Position numbers and translations under genes: made by a program. The notes beneath the pieces were generated by a model. That model saw nothing but the letters and a program-made list of their open reading frames with translations. It did not search any database and was not told the DNA's origin. This document shows positions 18,744 to 27,059 of a stretch of 64,000 bases of DNA, one piece after another (the first letter of the stretch is position 1; the number at the start of each line of letters is the position of its first letter). Origin of the DNA: Pedobacter africanus (GTDB taxonomy: Bacteria; Bacteroidota; Bacteroidia; Sphingobacteriales; Sphingobacteriaceae); the NCBI RefSeq assembly GCF_900176535.1, contig NZ_FWXT01000002.1, positions 1 through 64,000 of the forward strand. Direction: 5' to 3'.

Positions 18744-18777
18744 CTATAAATGTATATTTGGTTAGAATATGCTGGTT

Positions 18778-18809
18778 AAAAAAAATCAAACACTATTTGC
18801 TGTTTGATT
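18778..18809 (-). terminator. First of two tandem minus-strand terminators
   Basis: 8-bp stem aatcaaac/gtttgatt (18784-18791 with 18802-18809), 10-nt loop, followed on the minus strand by eight Ts (including two in the stem). Confidence 0.75.
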
Positions 18810-18954
18810 ATATAAACATAATATAAAATTTATAACAATCATAATATTATTTTTATTTTTTTTTGATGAGTTCTACAAAGTATTGATTTTTTGTGAAGAG
18901 ACCTGCTTCTGCATTGTAGAAAAGAGGTTTTTTAGCAATAAAATTATCAACAGA

Positions 18955-19488
18955 TTATTTGCAGCACTTATAGTAGATTTTTACTTTTTGCGCACTTTCC
19001 GACCAGGCGATGTATACGCTTGTCTCTTTACCTGAACGATATTTAAATCCGTTTAAGGCAGACTTTTTTAATTCGTTATAAAAAACAGTATCCGGAGTGT
19101 TCTTGTCTGGATTTTCATTTTCGGTAACAGCTGGCTCCAGAAAGTTTTCATCTTCAAAAAACAACTTATACTCTTCGTTTATAAAGGCCATCTGGCTGCG
19201 TTCTTTTTTGAGGTCTACCGTAGATTTATAGTTGTCAATCAAATCGGTAGCCTTAAAATTTTTGTTATAAATTTGCCTGCCGTTGTGGGCGGTAATGGTA
19301 AATTGGATATTCATATCTTTTACTACCTCACCGGTAAGCGAAACCTTAAAGGTATCTACCTTTGTTGTATCGCTAAATGGCTTTAATACTACCCGGTCTT
19401 CTATCTCACCTTTGGTTTCCTTTCCCGAAGGACTGCAGGCAGCGAAAGATAGCATGAATAACAAAACAGGGAGTAGATGGCTTTTCAT
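18955..19488 (-). CDS. Hypothetical lipoprotein
   Basis: 177 residues. Lipoprotein signal peptide with lipobox SFAAC (cysteine at residue 18). I do not recognise the mature domain: it has beta-strand-like segments (KVSLTGEVV, IQFTITAHNG) and ends in a pair of cysteines (YKCCK). Its ATG overlaps the kdsB stop (ATGA overlap, 19485-19488), so it is translationally coupled to kdsB. A link to lipopolysaccharide assembly is only a guess from that neighbour. Confidence 0.8.
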   Translation of the reverse strand: MKSHLLPVLLFMLSFAACSPSGKETKGEIEDRVVLKPFSDTTKVDTFKVSLTGEVVKDMNIQFTITAHNGRQIYNKNFKATDLIDNYKSTVDLKKERSQMAFINEEYKLFFEDENFLEPAVTENENPDKNTPDTVFYNELKKSALNGFKYRSGKETSVYIAWSESAQKVKIYYKCCK

Positions 19489-20219
19489 GGTTTAAAAATT
19501 ATTTTTTTCAGATCTTCAGGCGTATCTACAGCTATAGTTTCTATATCGGTAACCTTGGTTTGAATGGCATAGCCATTTTCTATCCATCTTAACTGCTCAA
19601 GGCTTTCTGCGATTTCAAGCGCAGAAGGCTTTAGTTTTGTAATCTCCTGCAAGCTGCGGGTAGTATAGCCATAAATTCCTATGTGCTTATAGAACTGCTG
19701 GCTGTTTAGCCATTGGTCTTTCTCTGCATTTCTGATATAGGGAATGGTATGCCTGCTGAAATAAATCGCTTCCTGTCGGCTGTTGATCACCACTTTTGGG
19801 ATGTTATTGTTGAATAATTCTTCCTCGGTATGGATCTTTTTGATCAGTGTGGCCAACTGTACGTTTTTCTGTTCAAAACAAGATACGAGCAGATCAATCT
19901 GTTTAGGATTGATGAATGGTTCGTCTCCCTGAATGTTGATGACGATCTCATGATCGGGAAAATGACGGGCTACCTCGGCACAGCGGTCCGTTCCACTCTG
20001 ATGGGTGCTGGCCGTCATTACAAAGACCCCTCCAAATGAACTTACTTCGGTTGCAATCCGCTCATTATCTGTAGCAACTATCACTTTGGTTAAACTTTCG
20101 GCTTTTAAGGCCTGCTCATATACCCTTTGGATCATGCTTTTGCCTTGTATTTCCACCAGCGGCTTGCCTGGAAAACGGGTAGAAGCAAAACGTGCAGGTA
20201 TAATGCCGAGTACTTTCAT
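19485..20219 (-). CDS. kdsB: 3-deoxy-manno-octulosonate cytidylyltransferase
   Basis: 244 residues, normal for KdsB. N-terminal nucleotidyltransferase signature IIPARFASTRFPGKPL, then VATDNERI and the metal/substrate-binding INIQGDEPFI, and the C-terminal GIYGYTTRSL and VDTPEDL. It activates Kdo with CTP to make CMP-Kdo for the lipid A inner core, in the cytoplasm. It starts 1 bp after the deoxynucleoside kinase stop and overlaps the lipoprotein gene by 4 bp, so these form one operon. Confidence 0.96.
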   Translation of the reverse strand: MKVLGIIPARFASTRFPGKPLVEIQGKSMIQRVYEQALKAESLTKVIVATDNERIATEVSSFGGVFVMTASTHQSGTDRCAEVARHFPDHEIVINIQGDEPFINPKQIDLLVSCFEQKNVQLATLIKKIHTEEELFNNNIPKVVINSRQEAIYFSRHTIPYIRNAEKDQWLNSQQFYKHIGIYGYTTRSLQEITKLKPSALEIAESLEQLRWIENGYAIQTKVTDIETIAVDTPEDLKKIIFKP

Positions 20220-20220
20220 C

Positions 20221-20835
20221 CTAAAACAGTCCGTTAATTTCGGCTTCTATAGATTGGATAATGGTGCCCAGGTCTTCCGGGTTATTGGTGAAATCAAGCT
20301 TGTCTTTGTCCAGAATCAGCAGTTTGCCAAGGTTGTAATTTTTAATCCAGGTTTCGTACTTCTCATTTAATTTTGAGAGGTAGTCTATGCGGATACTGGT
20401 TTCGTATTCACGGCCCCTTCTTTGTATATTGTTTACCAGGGTAGGTACCGAGGCTCGCAGATATACCAGCAAGTCGGGCGGTTTAATAAAAGAGGTTACA
20501 TTTTCAAAAATGGCTTTATAGTTCTGATGGTCTCTGGTAGTCATCAAACCCATTTCATGAAGGTTATCGGCAAATATGTGCGCATCTTCATAAATAGTCC
20601 TGTCCTGAATTACATTCCTGTTGAAATTCTGAATATCTACTATCTGCTGAAAACGGCTGTTTAAAAAATAGATCTGAAGGTTGAAACTCCAGCGTTTCAT
20701 ATCGGAGTAAAAGTCTTCCAGATAGGGGTTGTTGTCTACTGCCTCATATAAGGCCTCCCAGCCGTAATTCTTTGCAAGCAACCCTGTTAAAGTAGTTTTT
20801 CCTGCGCCAATGTTTCCCACTATTGCTATGTGCAT
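20221..20835 (-). CDS. Deoxynucleoside kinase
   Basis: 204 residues of the deoxyadenosine/deoxyguanosine kinase family. P-loop GNIGAGKTT (about 7-15), the substrate-contact region NNPYLEDFY, the DRTIYED motif (QDRTIYEDAHIF), and the LID-like RRGREYE. It phosphorylates deoxynucleosides for salvage, using ATP. Substrate preference cannot be read safely from the sequence. It sits upstream of kdsB with a 1-bp gap and 45 bp after the trpS stop. Confidence 0.92.
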   Translation of the reverse strand: MHIAIVGNIGAGKTTLTGLLAKNYGWEALYEAVDNNPYLEDFYSDMKRWSFNLQIYFLNSRFQQIVDIQNFNRNVIQDRTIYEDAHIFADNLHEMGLMTTRDHQNYKAIFENVTSFIKPPDLLVYLRASVPTLVNNIQRRGREYETSIRIDYLSKLNEKYETWIKNYNLGKLLILDKDKLDFTNNPEDLGTIIQSIEAEINGLF

Positions 20836-20880
20836 ATTTTATTCTTGTAGATCAGAAAGGTAGTGTTTTTATTTTTTTTA

Positions 20881-21879
20881 TTAAAATGATTTGAACCCAA
20901 TCAGTTCTCTAACCTCCTTAATCGTTTTCTGGGCACTTTCTCTGGCTTTTAGAGCGCCATGTTTGGCCACCTGGCGTAAATAAGCGCTGTCTTTGGATAA
21001 GTCTTCAATACGCTCGCGGATAGGGGTATTGAATACAATCATATCTTCTGCCAGCTGTTTTTTGAAATCACCATACCTGATGGCCATTTTATTATACAAT
21101 TCATCAAAATGTGCAAGTGTATCCGCAGGAGAAACAATTTTCATCAGGTCAAATAAATTCTGAATGGCCTCCGGTTTTACCTGGTTTTCTTCAGTTGGCC
21201 CGCTGTCTGTTACTGCACGGGATAGTTTTTTACGTATAATTTCCGGACTGTCAGCCAGGTAAATGCAATTGCCATCGCCGCTTGATTTACTCATTTTACC
21301 ATTCCCATCCAGTCCCGGTACTTTAACCAGGTTTTGCGAATAGTTAAAAGCAAAGGCTTCAGGGAAATAATCTGAATTGTAGAGCCGGTTAAAACGATTA
21401 CCAAAAGTACGTGTAAATTCAAGGTGCTGCTCCTGGTCTTTACCCACAGGGACTTTTGTTGCTTTATGGATCAGGATATCCGCCGCCATCAGGGTAGGAT
21501 ACGTCAACAAGCCTGCATTTACATTGTCGGGTTGCGACCTTACCTTATCCTTAAACGAAGTGCTCCTCTCCAGTTCACCCATATAGGCATTCATATTCAG
21601 GTATAAATACAATTCAGCAACTTCAGGAACATCGGACTGAATGTAGATGGTTGTTTCTTCGGGGTTAATTCCGCAGGCAAGATATTCTACCAGAACGTGT
21701 CTTACATAACCATGCAGGTCTTGAGGGGTAGGATGGGTGGTTAGTGAGTGAAGGTCTGCAATGAAAAAATAGCAATTGTAATCATACTGCATTTTTACAA
21801 AGTTGGTTACTGCACCAAAATAATTTCCCAAATGTAACTGCCCTGTTGGACGGATTCCACTAACTACCGTTTCTTTCAT
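20881..21879 (-). CDS. trpS: Tryptophan--tRNA ligase
   Basis: 332 residues, class Ic aminoacyl-tRNA synthetase. HIGH-type motif in PTGQLHLGNYFG (about 11-22), KMSKS motif in GNGKMSKSSGD, and the tryptophan-pocket segment VPVGKDQEQHLEFTR. It charges tRNA-Trp. Probably first gene of the trpS-dNK-kdsB-lipoprotein group. It is divergent from plsC. Confidence 0.97.
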   Translation of the reverse strand: MKETVVSGIRPTGQLHLGNYFGAVTNFVKMQYDYNCYFFIADLHSLTTHPTPQDLHGYVRHVLVEYLACGINPEETTIYIQSDVPEVAELYLYLNMNAYMGELERSTSFKDKVRSQPDNVNAGLLTYPTLMAADILIHKATKVPVGKDQEQHLEFTRTFGNRFNRLYNSDYFPEAFAFNYSQNLVKVPGLDGNGKMSKSSGDGNCIYLADSPEIIRKKLSRAVTDSGPTEENQVKPEAIQNLFDLMKIVSPADTLAHFDELYNKMAIRYGDFKKQLAEDMIVFNTPIRERIEDLSKDSAYLRQVAKHGALKARESAQKTIKEVRELIGFKSF

Positions 21880-21927
21880 TAGAATATTGCTTTTTATTTC
21901 AAGAGGCCGAAATTAATAAAATACTTT

Positions 21928-21961
21928 TTTGTATTCATACAGTCTGTATTTATTATTTTTG
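21928..21961 (+). promoter_or_regulatory. Candidate plsC promoter
   Basis: TTTG (21928-21931), 22 bp, TATTTTTG (21954-21961). This fits the Bacteroidota -33/-7 pattern but would put the transcript start on or next to the ATG at 21968 (near-leaderless). The alternative -7 TACTTTTTTG (21922-21931) would give a leader of about 30 nt. Confidence 0.4.
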
Positions 21962-21967
21962 AAAACC

Positions 21968-22711
21968 ATGATTGACCACCTGAAGCAAGCACATAGAATT
22001 TACTCCATTTTTATTATTCTTTTATTCTCAATTATTTTTTTTCCTTTTTATTATTTATCGGCGCAAAATCCTAAAACTTATGATCTGCTAAACTGGTTAC
22101 GTAAATTAAACAGCCGGCTTTGTACTTTTTTTATCGGTACTTCATTCCGTTTTACTTTTGAAGAGCCGCTGGAAGAAGGGGAAACGTATATCTATTGCTC
22201 AAACCATACCTCTAACCTTGATATTATGATTCTCTGTACCCTGGCTAGGGGACGTTTTCATTTTATGGGAAAAGAGGAATTGCTCAAAAACCCGGTGCTG
22301 AAAATATTTTTTAAAACCATTGACATTCCTGTTAATCGCGAAAGCCGGATTTCTGCTTTCCGGGCATTTAAAAGGGCCGCTGAAAATCTGAAACAGGGGA
22401 TGAGCCTGATTATTTTTCCGGAAGGAGGAATTGATGATAAACACTATCCCCCAAAGCTTATGCCGTTTAAAAACGGCCCATTCCGGTTGGCAATAGAAAA
22501 TAAGGTACCTATTGTGGCAGTTAGCTTAACAGATATCTGGAAAAGAATGTGGGATGACGGATCGAAATACGGATCATCTCCTGGTGTATGCAATATTTAT
22601 GTTCATAAACCTGTTCTAACTGTTAATTTGACAATAGATGATTCAGATGAATTAAAAGACCGTATTTTTGAGATGATAAACAGTAAACTTGTGATTAATG
22701 ATTATAGATAA
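21968..22711 (+). CDS. plsC: 1-acyl-sn-glycerol-3-phosphate acyltransferase (PlsC family)
   Basis: 247 residues from the ATG at 21968; an upstream in-frame TTG (21929) would overlap the likely promoter and is not favoured. One or two N-terminal hydrophobic helices (about 12-32), then the acyltransferase motifs: NHTSNLD (NHx4D, catalytic His and Asp), the FIPVNR-like DIPVNRES, FPEGG (phosphate contact) and VPIVAVSL. It transfers a fatty acyl group to lysophosphatidate in phospholipid synthesis at the inner membrane. Its 3' end overlaps gatC by 14 bp, pointing to co-expression. Confidence 0.93.
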   Translation: MIDHLKQAHRIYSIFIILLFSIIFFPFYYLSAQNPKTYDLLNWLRKLNSRLCTFFIGTSFRFTFEEPLEEGETYIYCSNHTSNLDIMILCTLARGRFHFMGKEELLKNPVLKIFFKTIDIPVNRESRISAFRAFKRAAENLKQGMSLIIFPEGGIDDKHYPPKLMPFKNGPFRLAIENKVPIVAVSLTDIWKRMWDDGSKYGSSPGVCNIYVHKPVLTVNLTIDDSDELKDRIFEMINSKLVINDYR

Positions 22712-22988
22712 GCAAACCATACATAAAGTAGCAAATCTGGCAAGAATTGCGGTAAAAGAAGAGGAGATGATTGCATTGATACCGGATATGAACAAGATCC
22801 TTACATTTATGGAGAAACTCAACGAGCTGGACACTACCGGTGTTGAACCTTTAGTGTATATGAACGTCGGAGAGAATGTGTGGCGCGAAGATCAGGTGAA
22901 ACAGGAAATCAGTGTAAAAGACGGATTGAAAAATGCTGCACTTCATAATGAAAATTTCTTCCTGGTGCCAAAGATCATAGAAAAATAG
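22698..22988 (+). CDS. gatC: Asp-tRNA(Asn)/Glu-tRNA(Gln) amidotransferase subunit C
   Basis: 96 residues, standard for GatC. Conserved N-terminal VANLARIAVKEEEM, then the hinge LNELDTTGVEPL and the REDQV segment, ending in FFLVPKIIE. GatC clamps GatA to GatB in the complex that converts misacylated Glu-tRNA-Gln or Asp-tRNA-Asn. gatB is 40 kb away in this window and gatA is not present, so the complex is encoded at dispersed sites. Overlaps plsC. Confidence 0.96.
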   Translation: MIIDKQTIHKVANLARIAVKEEEMIALIPDMNKILTFMEKLNELDTTGVEPLVYMNVGENVWREDQVKQEISVKDGLKNAALHNENFFLVPKIIEK

Positions 22989-23039
22989 CACAATTTGTAA
23001 CATCGGAATACAAGTTCGTGTCTAAAAAATAAAAAAGTG

Positions 23040-23846
23040 ATGGAGAAAGAAGCAACATCAGCTAAGCTGGGTATATTGAATGGAAAGACAGATAAAGCCT
23101 TGATCAACATTAAAGATATTGGCCGGAAATACGTCATCGGATCTGAAGTGATACATGCATTAAAGTCGGTTACGCTGGACATTCATAAAGGCGAATTTGT
23201 TGCTTTGATGGGCCCCTCTGGTTCAGGGAAATCTACGTTAATGAATATCTTAGGCTGTCTGGATACACCAAGTAAAGGTGATTATGTTTTAAATGGTACC
23301 AATGTTAGTCATATGAGTGATAATGATCTGGCCGAGGTAAGGAATAAAGAAATCGGTTTTGTTTTTCAGACATTTAACCTGCTCCCTCGGTCCACCTCTC
23401 TCGACAATGTGGCCTTACCACTGATTTATGCAGGTGCAAATAAAAAAGACAGGGATGCACGTGCCCTCATAGCGCTTGAGAATGTAGGCCTTGGGAATCG
23501 TGTAGGCCATAAGCCTAATGAACTTTCGGGTGGACAACGACAACGGGTTGCAGTTGCAAGGGCTTTGATCAATAACCCATCCATTATTCTGGCTGACGAG
23601 CCTACCGGAAATCTGGACACAAAGACTTCTATTGAGATTATGGGGCTTTTGGAGGAGATTCATAGTAAAGGAAACACAATCATCCTGGTGACGCATGAAG
23701 AAGATATTGCACAGCATGCACACCGGATTGTAAGGATGCGCGACGGCTTGATTGAAAAGGATTACCAAAACACTGACATTAAAACGGTCTCGCCCCGTTT
23801 ATCCGGATTAAAAGAAAAGGGCGATGATTTTGAAAAGATAAATTAG
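23040..23846 (+). CDS. ABC transporter ATP-binding protein (MacB/LolD type)
   Basis: 268 residues from the ATG at 23040 (a GTG one codon earlier is less likely). Walker A GPSGSGKST (residues about 58-66), Q-loop in FVFQTFNLLP, signature LSGGQRQRVA, Walker B IILADEP, H-loop VTHEEDIA. This is the subfamily that partners FtsX-like permeases in lipoprotein release, macrolide efflux or peptide export. No permease is adjacent; the nearest MacB-like permease starts at 27858, beyond three plus-strand genes and a minus-strand pair. It sits between gatC and the adenosyltransferase (8-bp gap). Confidence 0.93.
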   Translation: MEKEATSAKLGILNGKTDKALINIKDIGRKYVIGSEVIHALKSVTLDIHKGEFVALMGPSGSGKSTLMNILGCLDTPSKGDYVLNGTNVSHMSDNDLAEVRNKEIGFVFQTFNLLPRSTSLDNVALPLIYAGANKKDRDARALIALENVGLGNRVGHKPNELSGGQRQRVAVARALINNPSIILADEPTGNLDTKTSIEIMGLLEEIHSKGNTIILVTHEEDIAQHAHRIVRMRDGLIEKDYQNTDIKTVSPRLSGLKEKGDDFEKIN

Positions 23847-23854
23847 CAAGACGG

Positions 23855-24403
23855 ATGAAAATATACACCAAAACAGGTGATAAAGGATTAACATCGCTGA
23901 TAGGGGGTACCAGGGTGCCTAAATTTCATTTAAGAATAGAATGTTATGGCACTGTAGATGAATTGAATTCTTATATCGGCCTGATTATGTGCCAGGATAT
24001 TGAAGTGCATCATCAAAAAATACTGAAGGAAATACAGGACCGCCTTTTCACGGTTGGGGCGTCTTTGGCTGCTGATCCGGAAAAATCGAGGATGAAGATC
24101 CCGGATCTTCATGAGAGCGATATCAATCTGTTGGAGCAGGAAATAGACAACATGAACGAAACGTTACCAGAATTGAAACATTTTGTACTCCCTGGCGGAA
24201 CTACTGTAGTTTCCTATTGTCATATTGCCCGGTGCATTTGCCGCAGGGCCGAACGCTTAACCGTTCATTTAGCGTCTGATAGCTTTGTTGACGAAAAAAT
24301 GACTGTTTATTTGAACCGTTTAAGTGATTATTTGTTTGTTTTGGCACGAAAACTGAATTCAGAAGCTAAAACAGAGGAAAATATCTGGATTCCGCGATTG
24401 TAA
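23855..24403 (+). CDS. Cob(I)alamin adenosyltransferase, PduO type
   Basis: 182 residues. N-terminal YTKTGDKGLTSLIGGTRVPK (ATP-binding), then the conserved RIECYGTVDELNSYIGL and C-terminal CRRAERLTVHLA and YLNRLSDYLFVLAR. It adds the adenosyl group to cob(I)alamin to form coenzyme B12, using ATP, in the cytoplasm. No cobalamin biosynthesis genes are near, fitting a salvage role. It is 8 bp after the ABC ATPase gene, so probably co-transcribed. Confidence 0.95.
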   Translation: MKIYTKTGDKGLTSLIGGTRVPKFHLRIECYGTVDELNSYIGLIMCQDIEVHHQKILKEIQDRLFTVGASLAADPEKSRMKIPDLHESDINLLEQEIDNMNETLPELKHFVLPGGTTVVSYCHIARCICRRAERLTVHLASDSFVDEKMTVYLNRLSDYLFVLARKLNSEAKTEENIWIPRL

Positions 24404-24465
24404 AACAGTCAGAGCAGATGTAACTGGAAAACAAAGCTATAGTAACAAAAATAGTGGAAAAAAAG

Positions 24466-24498
24466 TTTGTTTTGCTCGTGTTTTTTAATATACTTTTG
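24466..24498 (+). promoter_or_regulatory. Promoter of the DUF2795 gene
   Basis: TTTG (24466-24469), 21 bp, TACTTTTG (24491-24498): one of the best matches in the window to the Bacteroidota TTTG-N19-21-TAnnTTTG promoter. Predicted leader about 28 nt to the ATG at 24533. Confidence 0.7.
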
Positions 24499-24532
24499 CG
24501 AAATAAATTTGAATAACCTAATAGTAATAAAT

Positions 24533-24754
24533 ATGTATTGGACACTAGAACTCGCATCGCACCTGGAAGACGCTCCATGGCCTGCAACAAAAGATGAATT
24601 GATTGATTATGGTATACGATCAGGCGCACCTGTAGAGGTGATCGAAAATTTACAAGCTTTGGAAGATGATGGCGAACCCTATGAAACTATAGAAGAGATC
24701 TGGCCTGATTATCCGACAAAGGATGACTTCTTTTTTAATGAAGATGAATATTAA
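24533..24754 (+). CDS. DUF2795-type small acidic protein
   Basis: 73 residues, acidic (pI low: C-terminus rich in Asp and Glu). Start at ATG 24533 is fixed by the promoter just upstream. Pattern ATKDELIDYGIRSGAPVEVIENLQAL and the acidic ending resemble the DUF2795 domain found in small Bacteroidota proteins. Function unknown; no signal peptide or membrane segment, so cytoplasmic. It has its own promoter and terminator and is thus a monocistronic, probably well-expressed gene. Confidence 0.85.
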   Translation: MYWTLELASHLEDAPWPATKDELIDYGIRSGAPVEVIENLQALEDDGEPYETIEEIWPDYPTKDDFFFNEDEY

Positions 24755-24781
24755 GGTTTAATTAAAAACCATAACAAGTAT

Positions 24782-24813
24782 AAAGGCCCTGGATTTTCCA
24801 GGGCCTTTTATTT
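24782..24813 (+). terminator. Terminator after the DUF2795 gene
   Basis: Perfect 12-bp stem aaaggccctgga/tccagggccttt (24782-24793 with 24797-24808), 3-nt loop, then TATTTTC. Confidence 0.9.
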
Positions 24814-24910
24814 TCAGAACTTTTTAGTTTGGTTATTGTTAATGTAATGTCATGGGGCAAATGATACCCTATGCCATACTTAAAAAACATATATCTAAAA
24901 ATTAATTGTT

Positions 24911-25072
24911 ATGGGAAATCTACTTTATCTTGTGGCCGTAGTATTGGTAATATTATGGATTATTGGCTTCTTTTTTAATGGGTTCGGCCCTAATGTGGGT
25001 GGATTAATCCATATTTTACTGGTCATTGCAGTAATTGCAATTCTGTTAAAAGTTATTAACAGAGCCGCATAA
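24911..25072 (+). CDS. Small membrane protein, lmo0937 family (DUF5670-like)
   Basis: 53 residues, nearly all hydrophobic: two membrane segments (about 3-22 and 31-47) separated by a Gly-rich turn (NGFGPNVGG), then IHILLVIAVIAILLKVI. This length and the GGLIHILLVIA pattern match lmo0937-family proteins, which are widespread small membrane proteins of unknown function, linked in several bacteria to stress-responsive expression. ATG at 24911 is the only good start. Monocistronic, ending before a 16-bp hairpin. Confidence 0.87.
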   Translation: MGNLLYLVAVVLVILWIIGFFFNGFGPNVGGLIHILLVIAVIAILLKVINRAA

Positions 25073-25080
25073 TACGATAG

Positions 25081-25116
25081 CTTTAGTTGCACAGCACATC
25101 TGCTGTGCAACTAAAG
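25081..25116 (+). terminator. Hairpin between the lmo0937-type gene and ispD
   Basis: Perfect 16-bp stem (25081-25096 with 25101-25116, loop CATC). Followed by TAGTTTAGTTTC, a weak T tract. Lies between convergent genes; likely terminator. Confidence 0.7.
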
Positions 25117-25120
25117 TAGT

Positions 25121-25795
25121 TTAGTTTCTATTTTTCATGAAGATAGCAGCGATCTCCAAATCTTCAGGATAGGTAATCTTTATGTTTTTCCTTTCGCCTT
25201 CAATCAGATAGATGTTATGCCCGGAATATTCAGCTACAGAAGCGTCATCTGTAAATTCATTTCTGAAAGGAACCTGGTATGCTTTTTTTAAGACATCCAC
25301 ATTAAATGTCTGGGGTGTTTGCACCAATGTAAGTTCATTTCTGCTCAAGGCTTCGTTTGTACCATCATTTAATAACCTTCTTGCCGAATCTGAAGGTGGA
25401 ATGCAGGGGATGCAATTGCCCAGCTCTTCGGCATTCCGGTAAGATCTTAGAATTAAGTCTGATGAAACCAAGGGCCTTACGGCATCATGAACCGCTACAA
25501 TCCCCTTACCTGTAATGGCCCTTAATCCATTTTTGACAGAATGGAACCTTTGTTCGCCACCTTTAATTACCTGATGATAGATGTCAAAGTTATGGACCGC
25601 ACAAAGTTCTTCCCAGTAACTATGCTGGTGGATATTCAACACCAGTAGGATTTCCGGATTTAAGGGGCACCGATTAAAAGCTTCAATAGTATGCATAAGC
25701 AGTGGCTTTCCATCCAGCAATAAGAACTGTTTGGCAACGGAACTTTGCATTCTGTTGCCAGAGCCACCTGCAACTATAACTGCATAATATTTCAT
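25121..25795 (-). CDS. ispD: 2-C-methyl-D-erythritol 4-phosphate cytidylyltransferase
   Basis: 224 residues, usual for IspD. N-terminal VAGGSGNRMQSSVAKQF (CTP-binding loop), the GGEQRFHSVKNGL motif, VAVHDAVRPLV, and VQTPQTF near 157-165. Third step of the MEP isoprenoid pathway: MEP plus CTP to CDP-ME. Encoded 8 bp after queA on the same strand, so probably co-transcribed although the two pathways are unrelated. Confidence 0.95.
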   Translation of the reverse strand: MKYYAVIVAGGSGNRMQSSVAKQFLLLDGKPLLMHTIEAFNRCPLNPEILLVLNIHQHSYWEELCAVHNFDIYHQVIKGGEQRFHSVKNGLRAITGKGIVAVHDAVRPLVSSDLILRSYRNAEELGNCIPCIPPSDSARRLLNDGTNEALSRNELTLVQTPQTFNVDVLKKAYQVPFRNEFTDDASVAEYSGHNIYLIEGERKNIKITYPEDLEIAAIFMKNRN

Positions 25796-25803
25796 CTGCG
25801 CAT

Positions 25804-26853
25804 TTAGATGATCAGCATCGCATCTCCATAGCTATAGAAACGGTATTTTTCTTTTAAAGCCACCTCGTATGCATGTCTTACATAATCATATCCGCCAAAA
25901 GCACTTACCATCATTAGCAATGTAGATTCTGGTGTATGGAAATTGGTGATCATTGAGTTTGCAATGCTGAAATCATATGGAGGGAAAATGAACTTGCTGG
26001 TCCAATCGTTAGCTGCTTTTAAGGTTCTTGCGGATGAAACAGCCGACTCTATAGCACGCATTGAAGTTGTGCCAACTGCACATACCCTTTTTTTACGTTC
26101 AATTGCCTTGTTTACAATATCCGCGTCTTTCTGTTCAATGATAAATTGCTCAGAATCCATCTTATGCTTGGTTAAATCCTCTACTTCAACAGATCTGAAT
26201 GTGCCCAAACCAACGTGCAAAGTAACCTCAGCAAAGTTTACACCTTTTAACTCCAGGCGTTTCATTAATTCACGACTAAAATGCAAACCTGCAGTAGGGG
26301 CTGCAACGGCTCCTTCGTGTTTTGCAAAAATAGTCTGATAGCGTTCTTTATCTTGCGCAGTTGCTTTACGTTTAATGTATTTTGGCAGGGGAGTTTCACC
26401 CAGGATTTCAATATTTTTCCTGAATTCTTCATCTGTACCATCAAAAAGGAAACGGATAGTCCGGCCACGTGAGGTGGTGTTGTCAACAACTTCAGCAACC
26501 AACAGGTCATCATCTCCAAAATATAGTTTGTTGCCTACCCGGATTTTACGGGCCGGATCAACCAAAACATCCCATAAGCGAAGTTCCTTGTTTAGTTCCC
26601 TTAAAAGAAATACCTCAATAGTAGCACCTGTTTTTTCTTTATTCCCGTACAAGCGGGCTGGAAATACTTTGGTGTTGTTCAGGATCATCACATCCTGATC
26701 ATCGAAATACTCTAAAACATCTTTAAATATTTTATGTTCAATTTTACCACTATCCTTGTGTAAAACCATTAAACGGGCCTCATCCCTCTCTTCTGAAGGA
26801 TTATTGGCAACCAGTGATTCAGGTAAATTAAACTTAAATTGAGATAACTTCAT
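25804..26853 (-). CDS. queA: S-adenosylmethionine:tRNA ribosyltransferase-isomerase
   Basis: 349 residues, typical of QueA. N-terminal FNLPESLVANNPSEERDEARL, then FPARLYGNKEKTGA, the conserved APTAGLHFS and LHVGLGTFRSV, and C-terminal NFHTPESTLLMMVSAFGG. It transfers and isomerises the ribosyl moiety of SAM onto preQ1 in tRNA, giving epoxyqueuosine. Preceded by an exact TAAATTTG -7 box (26879-26886). First gene of the queA-ispD unit. Confidence 0.96.
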   Translation of the reverse strand: MKLSQFKFNLPESLVANNPSEERDEARLMVLHKDSGKIEHKIFKDVLEYFDDQDVMILNNTKVFPARLYGNKEKTGATIEVFLLRELNKELRLWDVLVDPARKIRVGNKLYFGDDDLLVAEVVDNTTSRGRTIRFLFDGTDEEFRKNIEILGETPLPKYIKRKATAQDKERYQTIFAKHEGAVAAPTAGLHFSRELMKRLELKGVNFAEVTLHVGLGTFRSVEVEDLTKHKMDSEQFIIEQKDADIVNKAIERKKRVCAVGTTSMRAIESAVSSARTLKAANDWTSKFIFPPYDFSIANSMITNFHTPESTLLMMVSAFGGYDYVRHAYEVALKEKYRFYSYGDAMLII

Positions 26854-26878
26854 ATGTTTGATGTAATATTTTAGGGCG

Positions 26879-26886
26879 CAAATTTA
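26879..26886 (-). promoter_or_regulatory. queA promoter -7 element
   Basis: TAAATTTG on the minus strand, 25 bases upstream of the queA start; no clear -33 TTTG. I saw no preQ1-type riboswitch in the leader. Confidence 0.5.
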
Positions 26887-27059
26887 CGAAATATAATTTT
26901 TAATAATGTATAATTATTTTCTTGCCTGCCGATAAATTAGTTTCTTCAATAATTTTATGCCTCAATCTGGACATCTTCAGATTTTCTACAGAATTCGATT
27001 ATAGTTTTAATTATCTTTATTGTAACTAAAATCTTTTATAAACCTTAAAGTTGTTTCAC

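Larger units (their letters stand above)
18458..18954. other. 497-bp intergenic region: tandem terminators and barrel-gene leader
   Basis: No convincing gene. From the right, it holds about 145 bp of AT-rich sequence after the lipoprotein stop, two minus-strand terminator hairpins (18784-18809 and 18718-18743), then the promoter/leader of the barrel gene. In that leader the arms agaac/gttct (18461-18478) and gttctta/taagaac (18474-18491) overlap and so form alternative hairpins. An open frame at 18607-18789 (minus) runs through both the hairpin and low-complexity DNA and is not supported. Confidence 0.6.

Noticed and set aside
18670..18745. Possible SRP (4.5S) RNA, because of a gaagcagccg segment before a terminator
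   Set aside because: The conserved CAGG/GGAA core of the SRP RNA apex is absent, and the hairpins fit minus-strand terminators better.
18607..18789. 60-residue minus-strand ORF in the intergenic gap
   Set aside because: It overlaps both terminator hairpins and has no homology-like pattern.
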